This document shows, in pieces, positions 22,734 through 35,232 of a stretch of DNA of 64,000 bases. The position numbers and the translations under genes are program-made. Within the stretch, counting starts at the first letter, position 1. The number at the start of each line of letters is the position of its first letter. Source of the stretch: Linum tenue (taxonomy: Eukaryota > Streptophyta > Magnoliopsida > Malpighiales > Linaceae); NCBI GenBank assembly GCA_946122785.1, contig CAMGYJ010000004.1, positions 16,266,150 to 16,330,149 on the forward strand. The letters are read 5' to 3'. The notes below the pieces were generated by a model. It was not told where the DNA came from, did not search any database, and worked only from the letters and a program-made list of their open reading frames with translations.

Positions 22734-25124
22734 ATGGATGCTACTCTGCTCTGCAATCTCAAAGGAGGTACCAGAGAGGTGACTCTGAGGCTTCGTCTGC
22801 TCCATATGTGGTATGCCAAGAATCCTTCTGGGACAAGGGTGTTTAATCACTGTTGCCTGTGGGTAGATCAGACGGTAGATTCTCTTACGCTGATTCTTTG
22901 TGATTACAGTGCTTTCTGTTTTTTTGCTCTTTTTTTTCCTTCTTTGCTCTTTCTTTACTGTCTTTTTTTGTTTTTGATTCAGGGTATGCTCATTCAGAGC
23001 CTTGCTGATGTCTCTATTGGGTCTGAATTTGAGCGTGTGCTGCGCGTGGGAGTTATCTACGTTCTAAGGTCTTTTGGTCTCAGTGCCGCAAGGAATCTCT
23101 ATCGTGCTTGCTCATTTGATCTGATAATAGAGTTGTCAGCAACAACTATTTTCCAGGCCTGTTCTCTACCTGCAGCTGAATTTCCAACTGATTCCTTTAA
23201 GGTTGTTCCTTATAGTGAACTGTCTAACCGTTCAGGGGACAATCGTATCCTTGCAGGTGACTGTTGCGTTTTCTTGACTGAAATGAATTGGGTTTTATGT
23301 CTTCTTACTGCTCTTTTTTTTCGGTCAGATGTTGTCGGCCGTCTTCATTCTATTAGCGGGATTGATCATCAGGTTACTAATCACGGCTCGACTCCAAAAC
23401 AAGTTCTGGTCCTTGAGAATGCACAGTAGGTCTTTTGTGTTATTTTATTTTTCCACTGGGGAATACTGTTTCGTCACCGTCACGTAAGATATGATCCTTT
23501 TTTTTGCTGTCAGGGGCCAGAGAGTGTCGATCACGCTGTGGAATGAACTGACGGCAGTCCTTGATCGACCTGCTTTGATTCAGGCGGACTCCATTGAGCC
23601 AGTGATCGTTGGAGTTGGGGGGCTCATAGTTGGCCGTTTGATAGGTGTGTATTTTGACTCTTTTCCATTCTGCTTGATCATAAATTGTGATCTGATTTTG
23701 TTTTTGTTGTGTAGCTGGTGAATATTCCTGTTCGAGCTCCTCTGGAACCCGTATAGTTATTAGCCCGAGGATACCAGAAGCATACAGTCTCGCTGCTTTG
23801 TGGGTTCTTTGTTGTTAAACTGTGATTTTGTTGTTCCAGATTTGCTTTGTCGTGTTTGGTTTGCTTTACTTTTTTGTGTCCATCTATACAGTTTTGGTGG
23901 ATCCAGAGTTCCTGTTGCTGATTTGCCGGTCAAGTTTGCGACCCCAGGGGACGTTGTTGCTGATGCTGAGCGGAGAACCAGGACAATAGCTGAGCTTCTT
24001 GATTTGCACCATGGCGGTGCTTCTGTAGTGAGTTGCATTTTGATGTAGTTCTTGATTTTAGAATGGTCTTCGGGTTGTCCATTTATTTATGTTTGTTTAT
24101 TGCTTTCTGGGATTATCAATGTTTATATTCAGGATGAAAAGCATCGTTGCGGTGGTATAGTCCGATCAGTTGAGTCCCGGAGCCCGTGGTATTACATGTC
24201 ATGCAGCATGTGCAGAAAAAAGTGTTCTACGTGGCGAAATGGTAACTACTGGTGTCCTGACCATTGGGAGATCACTGAGCAGCAAGTGACAGTTGGGTGT
24301 GTGTTTTGTCTGATCATTAGTTGTTGTTTTTGTTTATTTCAATGTGTGCCTGTCAGGTCTTAGAGAATTTGCCTACTTTTTTTAGTTTGCACTCCCACGC
24401 CTATCATGATGGAATTGTCTCTGTTTTTTACTGTGTCGTCTCTAGCTACAAGATCCGATTGACCCTGCGTGATGCCACTGACGAGGCCCCTTTCATTATT
24501 TTCGGCCCATGTGGGAACAATTTGGTGCTCACATCTGCCCAACTGCTGGCCCAGAGATATCCTCACAGGTCTGGCCAGTTGTCGCCTGAACTTGAGGCTT
24601 TGCTCGGCCAGTTTGTCAGGTTTGAGGTCAAGCTTCCGATGGTTGGGTCAAGTGGAGTATCTACGGGTGAATTCCGTGTTTTCCGAGTTATGCCCCGTGA
24701 TGTTCAGGGCCCAGTGCTTGGTCTTACAGGAGTTCCAGATGTCACAGGCAGTGTTTCTTCGTCCCAAACCCTAAGTCAGTCCTATTCTGGTCAGGAAGGA
24801 ATGTTGATGTTGCCTGCTCTAGGTGTACCTTTCGCAGCTTCAGCTTTTGCTGCCATACCATCTAGGTGAGCGTTCTTTGCTCTATGTTATGTTTGTGTTA
24901 GTTAATTACGGGGATTTAGGTATGGGTTTGGGTTATTCTAATTATTAATCTTTGTTGTTACAAATCTAGCTCATCCAAAGGAAAGGAAAAGATTGTTGAC
25001 TCAGTGTCACCTGGAGGGACGAAGGGAAAAAGAAAGTCCGTCCCCTTTTTCGCTTGCTGACCAAGATTCACACCGGGCGCCTGGGAAGCCTTCCGCTGCT
25101 AAGCGTCGCCTGTATGAATATTAG
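22734..25124 (+). CDS. Helitron-associated RPA70-like single-strand DNA-binding protein
   Basis: About nine exons: 22734-22874, 22983-23256, 23329-23425, 23514-23644, 23715-~23790, 23892-24027, 24133-~24297, ~24449-24865, 24970-25124. They spell an RPA large-subunit relative that would bind single-stranded DNA. The first OB fold includes GSEFERVLRVGVIYVLRSFG, the second VVGRLHSISG then RVSITLWNEL. The third is a DBD-C-like zinc-ribbon fold (CGGIVRSVES, then CSMCRKKC, then C). The tail is Ser/Gly-rich and ends in a basic KRRLYEY-like stretch. That tail is reached only if a T run near 25043-25050 is one base shorter; otherwise a stop falls at 25058. It lies 1.3 kb before RepHel on the same strand, the usual place for RPA genes in plant Helitrons. 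Exon edges 5 and 7 are uncertain. Confidence 0.8.
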
Positions 25125-26404
25125 GGTATAAATTCGAGTCTGATCCCTTTATGTGTATTTTATTAGTTTTGGATGTTGATTGATTATGTTATTTACTGGA
25201 TCTAAGTTATGCTAGGTGCAGGAAAGGTGGTTGCCTTTTGTGGATGCTGGATTTGCTGCAAGGAAGAAGTCCTTTTGATGGTGGGCAGGATGATTATGTT
25301 GTTGATCGTTTGAAGTTGTGCTGGTTGGAGGGTTTGCAGCTCTTTTGTAAACTTCTGGGGAACCTGTTTGTAAACTTTGTTCTTGCCTTTCTTGACTAAT
25401 TTTGGCAACTTTGTGGAAATTATGTTTTTGGTTTCTAGACAAAACTAATGGTACTTCGGGTATCTGTTTATGAGGTGTAAGTTTTAAGTGCATGTAATTT
25501 TCTGTGCAAAATCAGGGTGGTCAGTTTGGACACCTGAAATGTTGTGACCCCAGTGTGGGCAAAATTCTGGCCTTTTGGTCCCTCTTTTGTAGAATGTGAA
25601 TGCTCAGCAGTTTTTATGTATTATCAAGGAATATAGTTTTTATCTAAGGTGCCTATGTTTTACATTTATGTCTTAACAGTATGTATATGCAAATATCACA
25701 AAAATGTTCTTTACATCATGTGATGGGAAAGAGTAAGCATTGTCCACAAGAAAAATATGATAAGAACAGGCGAGATTAGTAATGGATAGCAGACATGTGC
25801 TAATATTAAAAGGAATCTTTTGGGTTGCAAGATTTAAATAATTTGGGTTAATTATGTGCCCAAAATCTAAAGCATTAAATGCAAAAGCCATCATTGTTTA
25901 CCCTTGGTTACAGAACCAGCAGTCACAATGACTACTTGGATAGAGATTAGACACCTGATATAAAATTATATATTCATTGTATAATATCTTATCAAGGAAC
26001 ATATCAGATATCAAAGAGATTTCGTCAATGGACCTTCAACTTTCTCTTTGCCCTCTGGTTTTTGCTCCTGTGTTTAGCAAGTAATTCTGTTTGTGTCGAC
26101 TTTTTCCCTTCAGTGAAGTATCAGCTGGAGTACACAGCAAGGTAAGACCTTATGATCAGCTGTTTGGAGCTACAAGTCAGAGACACTCATCATTGGTGAT
26201 ATAGACCACGTCATCAGATACAGTTAAGCATGTCTGTATTCGTTATTCTTCAGTTACACATTAATGGAACCTCTTTAAATGATTTGGATCCTCTTCTTTG
26301 TCTGTCTGACCAAGACAGAACACTGAAGTTTGCAGTTATTGAACTTTTGTTTTTGGCTCATTTAAGTCTGACTGGATATCAAACATTTACTTCATGTAAT
26401 CAGA
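25125..26404. other. Spacer between RPA-like gene and RepHel
   Basis: AT-rich non-coding DNA, probably the 3' UTR of the RPA-like gene followed by the promoter and 5' leader of RepHel. I see no terminal repeat or separate gene. Confidence 0.5.
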
Positions 26405-29400
26405 ATGACACCTAGAAAGAAGAGAGCGACTTCCAACCTGTTGAGGCGAAAGAGAGGTGACACTTCTTTCACAATCGAATCCTCCAGGAATTCAACACAA
26501 AGCTTTACAGATATGAACGTGGATAACACCAGAGTAAACAAGAGATTGAGAAGCCTGCCGTTCATTCTCTCAGGGGAAATTTCAAAGTCGACAAATGCTC
26601 ACAACAGTGAGTTCGTTCCTCCAGATCCTTATACAGAAATGGGTGGTGATGAGGCATCTTGCAGTTTAGCTACAAATGATCGTCAATATCAAAAAGCAAA
26701 GAAAGCATCAGCTGATGTCCCAACTGCAAGGAAGCCATTGCACAATGATAGGATGAGCGTTGGAAAACCTGACTGTGTATGTCAGTTCTGTGGTGCTTTT
26801 TTTTGGTATGCTGAACGATTGGATCGACACAGGAAATCCTTAAATCCTGTGTATAGTCTTTGTTGTCAGAAAGGAAGAGTTTGCATTCCCCTGTTAAAGC
26901 CACCACCTCCATTGCTTGCTCAGCTGTTGGATCTTAATGGAGGTGCAATGTCAAAGCATTTTAGAGACAACATTAGACCCTACAATGGTTCTTTGTGTTT
27001 CACATCTTTTGGAGCCAAAATGGATCCACGCTCTTTGACAACAAGAGGACCTTATTCGATGGTTATTTGTGGTGAGAATTACCATAGGATTGGATCCTTA
27101 CTTCCAGTTGATGGAAATAGGCCCAAGTTTGCTCAGCTATATATATTTGAACCTGAAAATGAGGTTAACAATAGACTTGCAAACTTCGCATCTCGAGAGG
27201 AAGTCTTGCTGCCTGAGTTACTTGCAAGTTTGCTTCGAATGCTTGATGAAAACAACGAGTTGGTCAGAACATTTAGGCGCATTCGACAAGATCTCCTGCT
27301 TTCTTCCACACCAAATCTCCGACTCAGAATCTTTGGGATCAAAAGTAGGAATCGAAAATATGACTTGCCAACTAGCTCTGATATTGCAGCCTTAATACCT
27401 GGTGATTTTGTTGCAGATAGGGAGGATAGAGATATCATTGTTGACCATCGAGGAGAAGGGCTGAAACGTATAACAAGCCTCAACCCAAAATTCGAGGCTC
27501 TTCACTTCCCATTGCTATTCCCGTACGGAGAAGATGGGTTTCATCCTCAAATATCTTATAATGCCTCCTTTTGTCCAGCATCAATGCGCATAAAATTTAT
27601 TACTCAAAAAGAGTATTATGCTTTTAGACTTCAGTATCGATTGAATGAGGGGCATACACTGGTTCAAAGTGGCAAGGCATTGCAACATTACTGTGTGGAT
27701 GCATTTTCAACAATTGAACTCAATCTCCTGGCATTTCTTAGAACTCATCAAAAAGATTTAAGAGTAGAAGTTTATCAAGGGTTGCAGGATGCATTTGCAA
27801 AGGGAGACATGGATGGAGAAAAACTTGGAAGAATTATAATGCCATCATCTTATACAGGAGGACCAAGATATATGCAGCAACTATATCATGATGCCATGGC
27901 AACCTGTCAACATTATGGTAACCCAGATTTATTTGTTACATTTACCTGCAATGCTCTGTGGGAAGAAATTGTTGATGCTTTTGCAGATATGGTTGGACCA
28001 AACAGCGAGTTGAAGCCTATGGTGGTCTGCCGTGTGTTTCACATGAAGCTTGCCATATTAATTGACGAGTTTAAAAGAGAATCATATTTCGGGAAAACGA
28101 TAGCCAGTGAGTTACCTGTAGATGACCTTTCATTGTATAAAATTTCTTTTATTATTTGAATGAGCTATCAAGTTCAAATGATGGACTGTTTTTTCGCAGT
28201 AATCTACACAGTTGAGTTTCAGAAGAGGGGCCTCCCACATGTCCATATGCTTATATGGTTAGCCAAAGAGGATAAGCTAAAGTCAACATCTAACATTGAT
28301 GAGATGATTTCTGCAGAGATACCAGACCCCAATCTAGATCCAGAAGGGTATGCTGCAGTGGTTAAGTTCATGATTCATGGACCTTGTGGTGTTAACAACC
28401 CCACTTCACCATGTATGAAAGATGGTAAATGTTCGAAGTATTTTCCAAAAGAATTCTGTTCAGAAACTTCGTTCGACAAGTTTGGCAATATCGTGTACAG
28501 AAGAAGAAATTCTGGCATTCAGGTTCAAAAAGGAAAGGCAATGCTGGATAATAGATATGTCGTTCCATACAATCGGAACTTATTGGTTAGAGCTCAAGCC
28601 CATATTAATGTGGAGATATGTCACAAGGGAGGCTTAGTGAAGTACTTATTTAAGTACATTACTAAAGGACCAGATAGATCTCTTATTGTTGCAGAAGACT
28701 CGACAAGCTCAGTTCAGGTGCCATCAAATATAACAAAAAAAACCAAAGACGAGATACAAGAGTTCATTGATTGCAGGTCGCTGTCCTCATACGAAGCTAT
28801 ATGGAGAATCAACGAGTATTCTATACACCACAGAGAGCCTAATGTGGTTCGACTTGGTGTACACATGGATGGACAACAGAATGTTTCATACAAGAGAAGG
28901 TCAAATATTCAAAATGTTTTGCAAAATCCAAGGGCAGGCAAAACTCATCTTACTTCATGGTTTGAACTTAACAGACATGATTGCAATGCAAGAAAGCTTA
29001 CATATGCTCAGATACCAAATTCCTTTACATGGAATGAAGAATACAGTGAATGGACTCCAAGGAAAAGAGGTTTCGCAATAGGAAGGATAGCATATGTTCC
29101 TCCAGGAAGTGATGATATATTCTTTCTTAGGCTGCTATTGACCAAAGTAAGAGGAGTAACAAGCTTCCTCAATTTAAGAACAATACAAGGGGAGGTTTGT
29201 AGTACTTATGAAAGAGCATGTCAAAAGTTGGGGCTTCTGTCGGACTCTTCAGAATGGATTCAGGTATTACAAGAAATTGCAGCATCAAGTATGCCACACA
29301 TAATTCGAACTACATTTGTTTCAATGCTGATGTTCTGCGAGATACCTGATCCTAATGCTCTATTTGAATCTTCATGGAGGTTAATGAGTGAAGATCATGT

Positions 29401-31113
29401 TTATTCTCTTCGTAAACAGCTACACTCAAAAACTTTCCAGCCTTCAGATGAGAGACTTAAGAATTGGGTGTTACATCAGCTGGAAACTTTACTGAGGACT
29501 TATGGTTCTTCACTTCAGCAATTACATCTCCCAAGACCGACAGATTCAGAACCTGACGATGGATCAAATCCCCTGATTAATGAGCATCTTAACTTTGATG
29601 ATGATCAACAAAGGTTACTGGCAAATACTAGGGTTAGCAAACTGAACACAACACAGCTAGAGGCTTTCACACTCATTATTCTCTCCATCAACAACAACCT
29701 TGGCACTTCATTTTTCCTATATGGCCATGGAGGAACAGGCAAGACTTTTCTCTACAATGCAATCATTGCAAAATTAAAAAGTCTTTCCAGAATTGCTATA
29801 GTTGTTGCCTCATCTGGAATAGCAGCCACACTACTACCAAACGGCACAACTGCTCATTCAAGGTTCAAGATTCCCCTTCATATAGACCATGCATCTACAT
29901 GTTCCATAAAGAAAGGTACTCATTTAGCTGAGCTAATACGTGCATCTTCATTGATTATTTGGGACGAAGCACCGATGACACATCGAAATGCATTTGAGGC
30001 TATAAGCAGGACGTTTTGTGATTGATGGACATACCACTATCAGGTCCAAAACACAAGTTGTTTGGAGGGAAAACAGTAGTCTTTGGTGGTGATTTTAGAC
30101 AGACCCTACCAGTAATTTCAGATTCAGGAAGGGAACAAACAGTGGATGGATCCATCACAAGGTCATCATTGTGGCCCTTTTTTAAAGTGCTCAAACTGTC
30201 AAGGAACATGAGGCTTAATGATTCACAGGATAATAGAAACCTGGTCGGCTGTGGAATGAACTTTGGTGAGTGGATTCTGGCGCTAGGAGATGGAAGGCTT
30301 CCAACAAAATCCTTTATGGCTAACACACCTTCAGATTGGATTGAGATACCACAAATACTCTTGATATATGCTGGAAAAAATCCAATCGAGTCAATCACAA
30401 ATGACATATATGACACATTTGAGGAACAACACATGAGCACAGATTACCTAAGTGGAAGGGCAATCGTTACTCCTACTAATGCAGTTGTGACTGAAGTGAA
30501 TGACTTCATGTTGCAAAAAATTCCTGGACATTGCCGTTGCTACTACAGTTCAGACTCTATGCAACTTGATACAGAGGTACCTCAGCTATTTGCTGAAACT
30601 TACCCAACAGAATTTTTGAATGCTCTTCAGTTCAATGGTGTTCCAGATCATGAAATAAGACTTAAGGTTCACACTCCGATCATGTTGCTGAGAAATTTGA
30701 GCCCACCAAACGGCCTGTGCAACGGTACGAGGATATTGATTACGAAATTGGGGGAAAATATCATTGTTGGAAACATCATGGGAGGATCTTTTGACACAAA
30801 AGAGGTTGTTATACCACGAATAGTACTCAACGTAGAAGACAAACGCTGGCCCTTTATACTGAAGAGGAGGCAATTCCCAGTACGGTTATGTTATGGGATG
30901 ACTATAAATAAGAGCCAAGGTCAAACGCTGGACAAGGTTGGAGTCTATTTGCCCAAACCAGTATTCAGTCATGGACAGCTTTATGTGGCAGCGTCAAGAG
31001 TAAGATCTGCAGGTGGTTTGAGATTCTTGATTGAAAATGAAGAGAACATTCCAGCCAGTTACACGAGAAACATTGTATATTCAGAAGCCTTCACAGATAT
31101 TGCACCTGGTTAA
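26405..31113 (+). CDS. Helitron Rep/PIF1-type helicase (RepHel), one intron and one frameshift
   Basis: This is the Helitron transposase: an HUH rolling-circle nuclease fused to a SF1 PIF1 helicase, about 1,500 residues. From the N-terminus there is a Cys-rich finger (CVCQFCGAFF), then the Helitron-like N domain (AFRLQYRLNEGHTL, GGPRYMQQLYHDAMA). Next come the HUH motif in RGLPHVHMLIWL and the tyrosine motif in GGLVKYLFKYITKG. The helicase motifs follow: Walker A GHGGTGKT, Walker B IIWDEAP, GGDFRQTLPV, SRNMRL, TINKSQGQTL and YVAASRV. An in-frame TGA at 28157 lies inside a 93-base GT-AG intron (28107-28199), so it is not a lesion. A one-base deletion between 30021 and 30022 (GATTG for GATTTG) does break the frame within the helicase. 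Confidence 0.92.
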
Positions 31114-31677
31114 TTTTGGAAGCATCGAAGAAGCTCAAAGTGATTATTATGAACTCTCCCAACTTTTTGAATTTTACGCCTGGGAAAATTTGTTCTTCCA
31201 GTTCTTGCGTTGTTCTTAACAAGAGACACGTTTTGTGTTTATTATTTCGAAACTCAAAGCCAGAAAGCAGTCATGAGTTATGATCAGTTAACATCGGTTC
31301 GGACTATCCAGAGAGAACTTAGAAAGAAAATCGATGAGCCCAACTGATACAACTTGACAGACATTCATCGCAGGAGCGTATTGTAGCCTTTTCTGTAAAA
31401 AGGCCTGATTCAATAGTTAGAACCCATTGCATACCATACAGAGCCCAAACACGATGTCAAGGCCCAAACAATCGATCCAAAAAGGACTTACCCTAAGTTA
31501 ACCCTAGCTTACATAAACTACCGATTGTTTTTTATGCCTTCTAAAATCAACCGCGCAGTCAAGATAAAAACAAAAAAGGGAAACCAGGATCTCGAAGAAC
31601 TGGAAGCATTCTTCTACCCAACAGATTTACAGTTGTATAGTACAACTGATACGTGAGATTCCGTGGACCCACACAAA

Positions 31678-33622
31678 ATGGACCCGAACGAACTGAAAGG
31701 TAAATACATTGAATCTGGAAAGAAATCCGACAAGCGCATCTCGATTCCTATGCAAGTTTTTCCCATTTATTATTTATCGATTCGTCTTTAATCGGATTGC
31801 AGAGTCTATTGAATCAAGCATGTGCTTTCGGGGACTGCGTTTGGGAACAAACAATCGAACCGTTATAGCAAGACATGTCGTTACATGGACTGAGTTCCGA
31901 GAAGTGCCTTTATCCACATGGAAGAAAAGGACACATCACATGCTCTGGCTTGACAAAAAGGTTTGACTCCAGATACCCCAACCATATTCATAAATATTCG
32001 TCAGAGCATTTGATTCAGTGTTAGGACAAAAGAACTTCCCAATATACAAACACTGGACATCAATTAACCTACTGCCAAATGCTAAAAGAACAAAAACTAT
32101 TGACAACATATCTATCTACCATTGACTTTACAGAACAAATTGATCGAAGCACAAGTTGAAGAAGAAGATGCATCTGAGGTTTTTCAGAAAATTAAGGTTG
32201 GTTGCCTGCATGAACTACAAGATATTGTAGCAGGTCCAGCAAGGTCAGTGCAACGCGTTGTCCATCGAGAGTTACGCCTGCTCCTCACTTCAGATCAAAT
32301 TAGGAGACACATTGAAGAAGGAAATGGACCCCAGTCAATTCCCAGTAGGATCATACACAGCAGCCGATTTTTCCATTGTGCCTCAACTATCAGAAGACTT
32401 TGTCTGCCATTCAGGTAAATATATGTCTCTCTATCCATGATTAAGAACACCATTAAACAAAGCATAACAAACATTAAATCTATAGATGTTACAGGATGTG
32501 TTAGAAGGCTAACTCATCCAGAAACAATTAAAGGAAGGATTCAGAAATTCGACCTGCTCATACAAGATGTCTGGTATGCACTTAAGATTGTACACTTTTT
32601 CTTACTTTGTCAAAATGTATAGTTAACGCATTGGTTTGCAATCAGTGGGGCAAAGGCTTATGTTGAATACAGTGGCCATGACATTGATGATTTTCAAAAG
32701 AATGCTCCAGCAATTGAGTCAAAGTTACCACTGATTGTGACAATCAGATCAGTTAGTAGAGTAACTCCTAGACATAACAGTAAGTATCAGCATGAATTTC
32801 AATCCACAATTGCAAGCAAGCTCATCATCCATTCTTATCAAGACTGCTGCAAGGATGTCATGAACATGTGAGTTGCTGTATATTGGTTTACCCAACTGAT
32901 TGGTTCAACTACTATCGAGTTAGTGATACTTACACATTTATTTTCAACGTGTAGCTTTCTTGCATGTCGCAAACCAGTATACTTCATCGATGATGCTACT
33001 TGCAAAAAAACTGGACACCTGCTGAGCAATCAACTGCAAAAGAAATCGCTGAGAGAGATAAAAGAAAGGATGGAGGACCTGTCAGATTTCACAGAGGTAA
33101 ACGAACAAACACCAGCATTGACAACAGCTGTTTATTTCCATCTGTTTACCTGTATAATACATCTGACAGTTTTTGCAACAGGTTACTTACATGACATTGA
33201 TTAACATTCCAAGGTTTATATACAGAAAAAGCATCTGCAAAGTTCGTGGAGAGAACACAGGGTAAGCTTTTGACCATTCTCCCATGTTTACACAAGGCAT
33301 AATAATACTCTTTGTATAACCTAACAAAAAAAACTGTATTGCAAGACTGACATACAAGCTGGAAGGGAAATGTCGCCAAGGAGGATCTGAAATAGATGTG
33401 GTGTTTAAGCATGAAGCAGCTTTGTCACTTATTCGTAAGTCACCATCTGATTATCAGTTTCTGAAGAAGGACGAAATCATCGAATTGATCGCAAAGAACT
33501 GTAACAAAAAATATGCTGCGGAGTTGAATGTCGCATGGAAAAAAGTGGGGGACAGTGATTCAGACATGCAGCCAAAAGCGACAGTGCTCACCCTGTGGGA
33601 CCGATCAGCATTCGAGAAATGA
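31678..33622 (+). CDS. Second Helitron-encoded OB-fold / RPA-like protein, diverged
   Basis: Small exons 31678-31699, 31803-31960, 32134-32415, 32486-32573 and 32646-32779, then about three more to 33622, join mostly in frame. The start MDPNELK is an ATG followed at once by a GT donor. Exons 2-3 resemble RPA DBD-A or DUF223 folds (VIARHVVTWTEFREVPL; LIEAQV, KIKVGCLHELQDI, RVVHRELRLLLTSD). Exons 4-5 resemble a second OB fold (VTGCVRRLTHPE; GAKAYVEYSGHDIDDF; PLIVTIRSVSR). The C-terminal part ends in WDRSAFEK and I do not recognise it. The frame changes near 32370, where one reading gives RPA-like sequence before it and the next exon fits the other frame, suggesting a one-base indel. It is clearly different from the RPA70-like gene upstream. 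Confidence 0.62.
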
Positions 33623-33939
33623 TGAAGTCCTTCAAGCTTGCCATTTTGATATCGTGCAAACAACAAAGGCACGAAACTTCTGAAAACATTTTATCCTACT
33701 GTTTTCCAAATCTTCAGTCTCCGCCATGGAACTTTTATTAGTTTAGTAGATATATCGTGGAGACTTGGCAACACTCCTAACTACATTCATGTTTATTCTA
33801 CAAACACAGTCACTCTTTTGCATAATGACCGCAGTTTTTATGTTTATGACAATGACAACATTTATGTCTACGTTTGGGACATAACAATTATGGTAATAGA
33901 TTATATTAAATCCCATTTAAATTATGACAGAAATAGTAT

Positions 33940-33968
33940 CCCGCAGCAGAGCGCGGGCTGAATCCTAG
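33940..33968 (+). other. Helitron 3' terminal hairpin and CTAG
   Basis: The stem CCCGC/GCGGG sits eight bases before the terminal CTAG, the signal that ends rolling-circle transposition in plant Helitrons. The next base is T, matching insertion between A and T. Confidence 0.85.
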
Positions 33969-34798
33969 TATCTATTAATGTGGTTGTGAGTAGATTAATT
34001 CCGTGCAAAGCCCAAGAAGTTGGGGGCCCATAATTTATTACTAATAAAAAATCCAATATTATTAACTAACATATTCACAATATCATCAATTTTTCATTAC
34101 ATAATGGATTTGTAAGTTAATGTTTACATAAGGTTTAATCAAATGTGAATAAGTGATACTTTTTGTAACTTGATGGGATAGTTCATAATTTGATTTTATT
34201 ATTAGATCATACCGTATAAAAAATTTGTGTATTGCATTCCACAAAGGTTTTGTAATGTAAATTATTTTTCACATAATACTAATAGTGTAATCAAATATGA
34301 TATTTTTCGTAACATAATCCATTCATTACTAACTAAAATTCCTTCATTAGTAACTAAATAAAAGATTGACCATGTTATCATTTTCCATTATGCAAAGGTT
34401 CAGTAAGGTTAGTTAACGTTTACATAACCGTCTAATCAAATATCTATTTCTATAATTTGATTTTATTATTAGACCACATGCTATGGAAGATGGTAACAAT
34501 GTTACATAAATTACAAATACGATCATTATCTAGAAGTTATTATGTAGAGATGTATGTATTTCATAAGATTAAGAGACTACATAATTTTTATCAATTGGTA
34601 GTTATTTCTTATGTATCAATTAAACAAATATACGGTATATTTATTTCGTAATGATTAAGACACCATATAAAACTCATTGTAGTATCTGATCCTAACAATT
34701 TTGTGAATTATTCGATTTCAACTAAATCATGATTAAGTGAATAAAATTGTATATATTATTAGTTTGTTATCGCTGTGAAGCGCGGACAAAAAAACTAG
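33969..34798 (+). mobile_element. AT-rich segment ending in a second Helitron-like 3' end
   Basis: The end CGCTGTGAAGCGCGGAC, seven A, CTAG (34771-34798) followed by T looks like another Helitron terminus with a weakened hairpin. The 830 bases since the preceding CTAG are AT-rich and non-coding. If an element starts with TC at 33971, right after an A, it would be 828 bp and adjacent to the big Helitron. It could instead be an older Helitron into which the large one inserted. Confidence 0.5.
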
Positions 34799-35230
34799 TA
34801 AGTTTAAAAGACGAATGCACCTAATATATGTATGAAATATGTTGATTAATACACGTTTTTATTCTCGTATATGTATAAAATATGTATAAATGCACCCTAA
34901 ACTCTAAATCCAAATTAGATATATTGAAAAAATAGGTATTCTCACAACACAAACACATCTTGACTAAATATAGGTGAGACAAATTAGAATGCAACTCAAC
35001 ATCTTACGATTTAGACTGACCCAAAATGAGCGAGAAACTATTAGTTGTTGCAAGTCATAAAAAAATGTGGTGAGAAAACAATAATAGTTCTAAATCAAGC
35101 GAGCTAATTGAGAATCCAGTCATTCAAACGATTCTGACAACTTGGTCCCAGATTCTCTACTACCCAAACTACCACTACCAGTTCAATATCATCTAAGAGT
35201 GAAGCTGTCATCTTTCTCGGTTCCAGATAT
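34799..35230. other. Non-coding spacer with a segment shared with 13.2 kb
   Basis: The part at 35130-35225 matches 13160-13255 in opposite orientation at roughly three quarters identity, including the shared core AGATTCTCTACTACCCAAA. I recognise no protein in it. Confidence 0.5.
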
Positions 35231-35232
35231 CG

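Larger units (their letters stand above)
22125..33968 (+). mobile_element. Large Helitron carrying RepHel and two RPA-like genes (5' end unresolved)
   Basis: The 3' end is canonical: a CCCGC...GCGGG hairpin at 33940-33957, a 7-base spacer and CTAG at 33965-33968 followed by T. Upstream and in the same orientation lie a second OB-fold/RPA-like gene (31678-33622), the Rep/helicase (26405-31113) and an RPA70-like gene (22734-25124), the gene set of plant autonomous Helitrons. The start given here is only the left edge of the tandem repeats before the first gene. I could not identify the true TC 5' end. One frameshift in RepHel probably makes this copy inactive. Confidence 0.8.
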
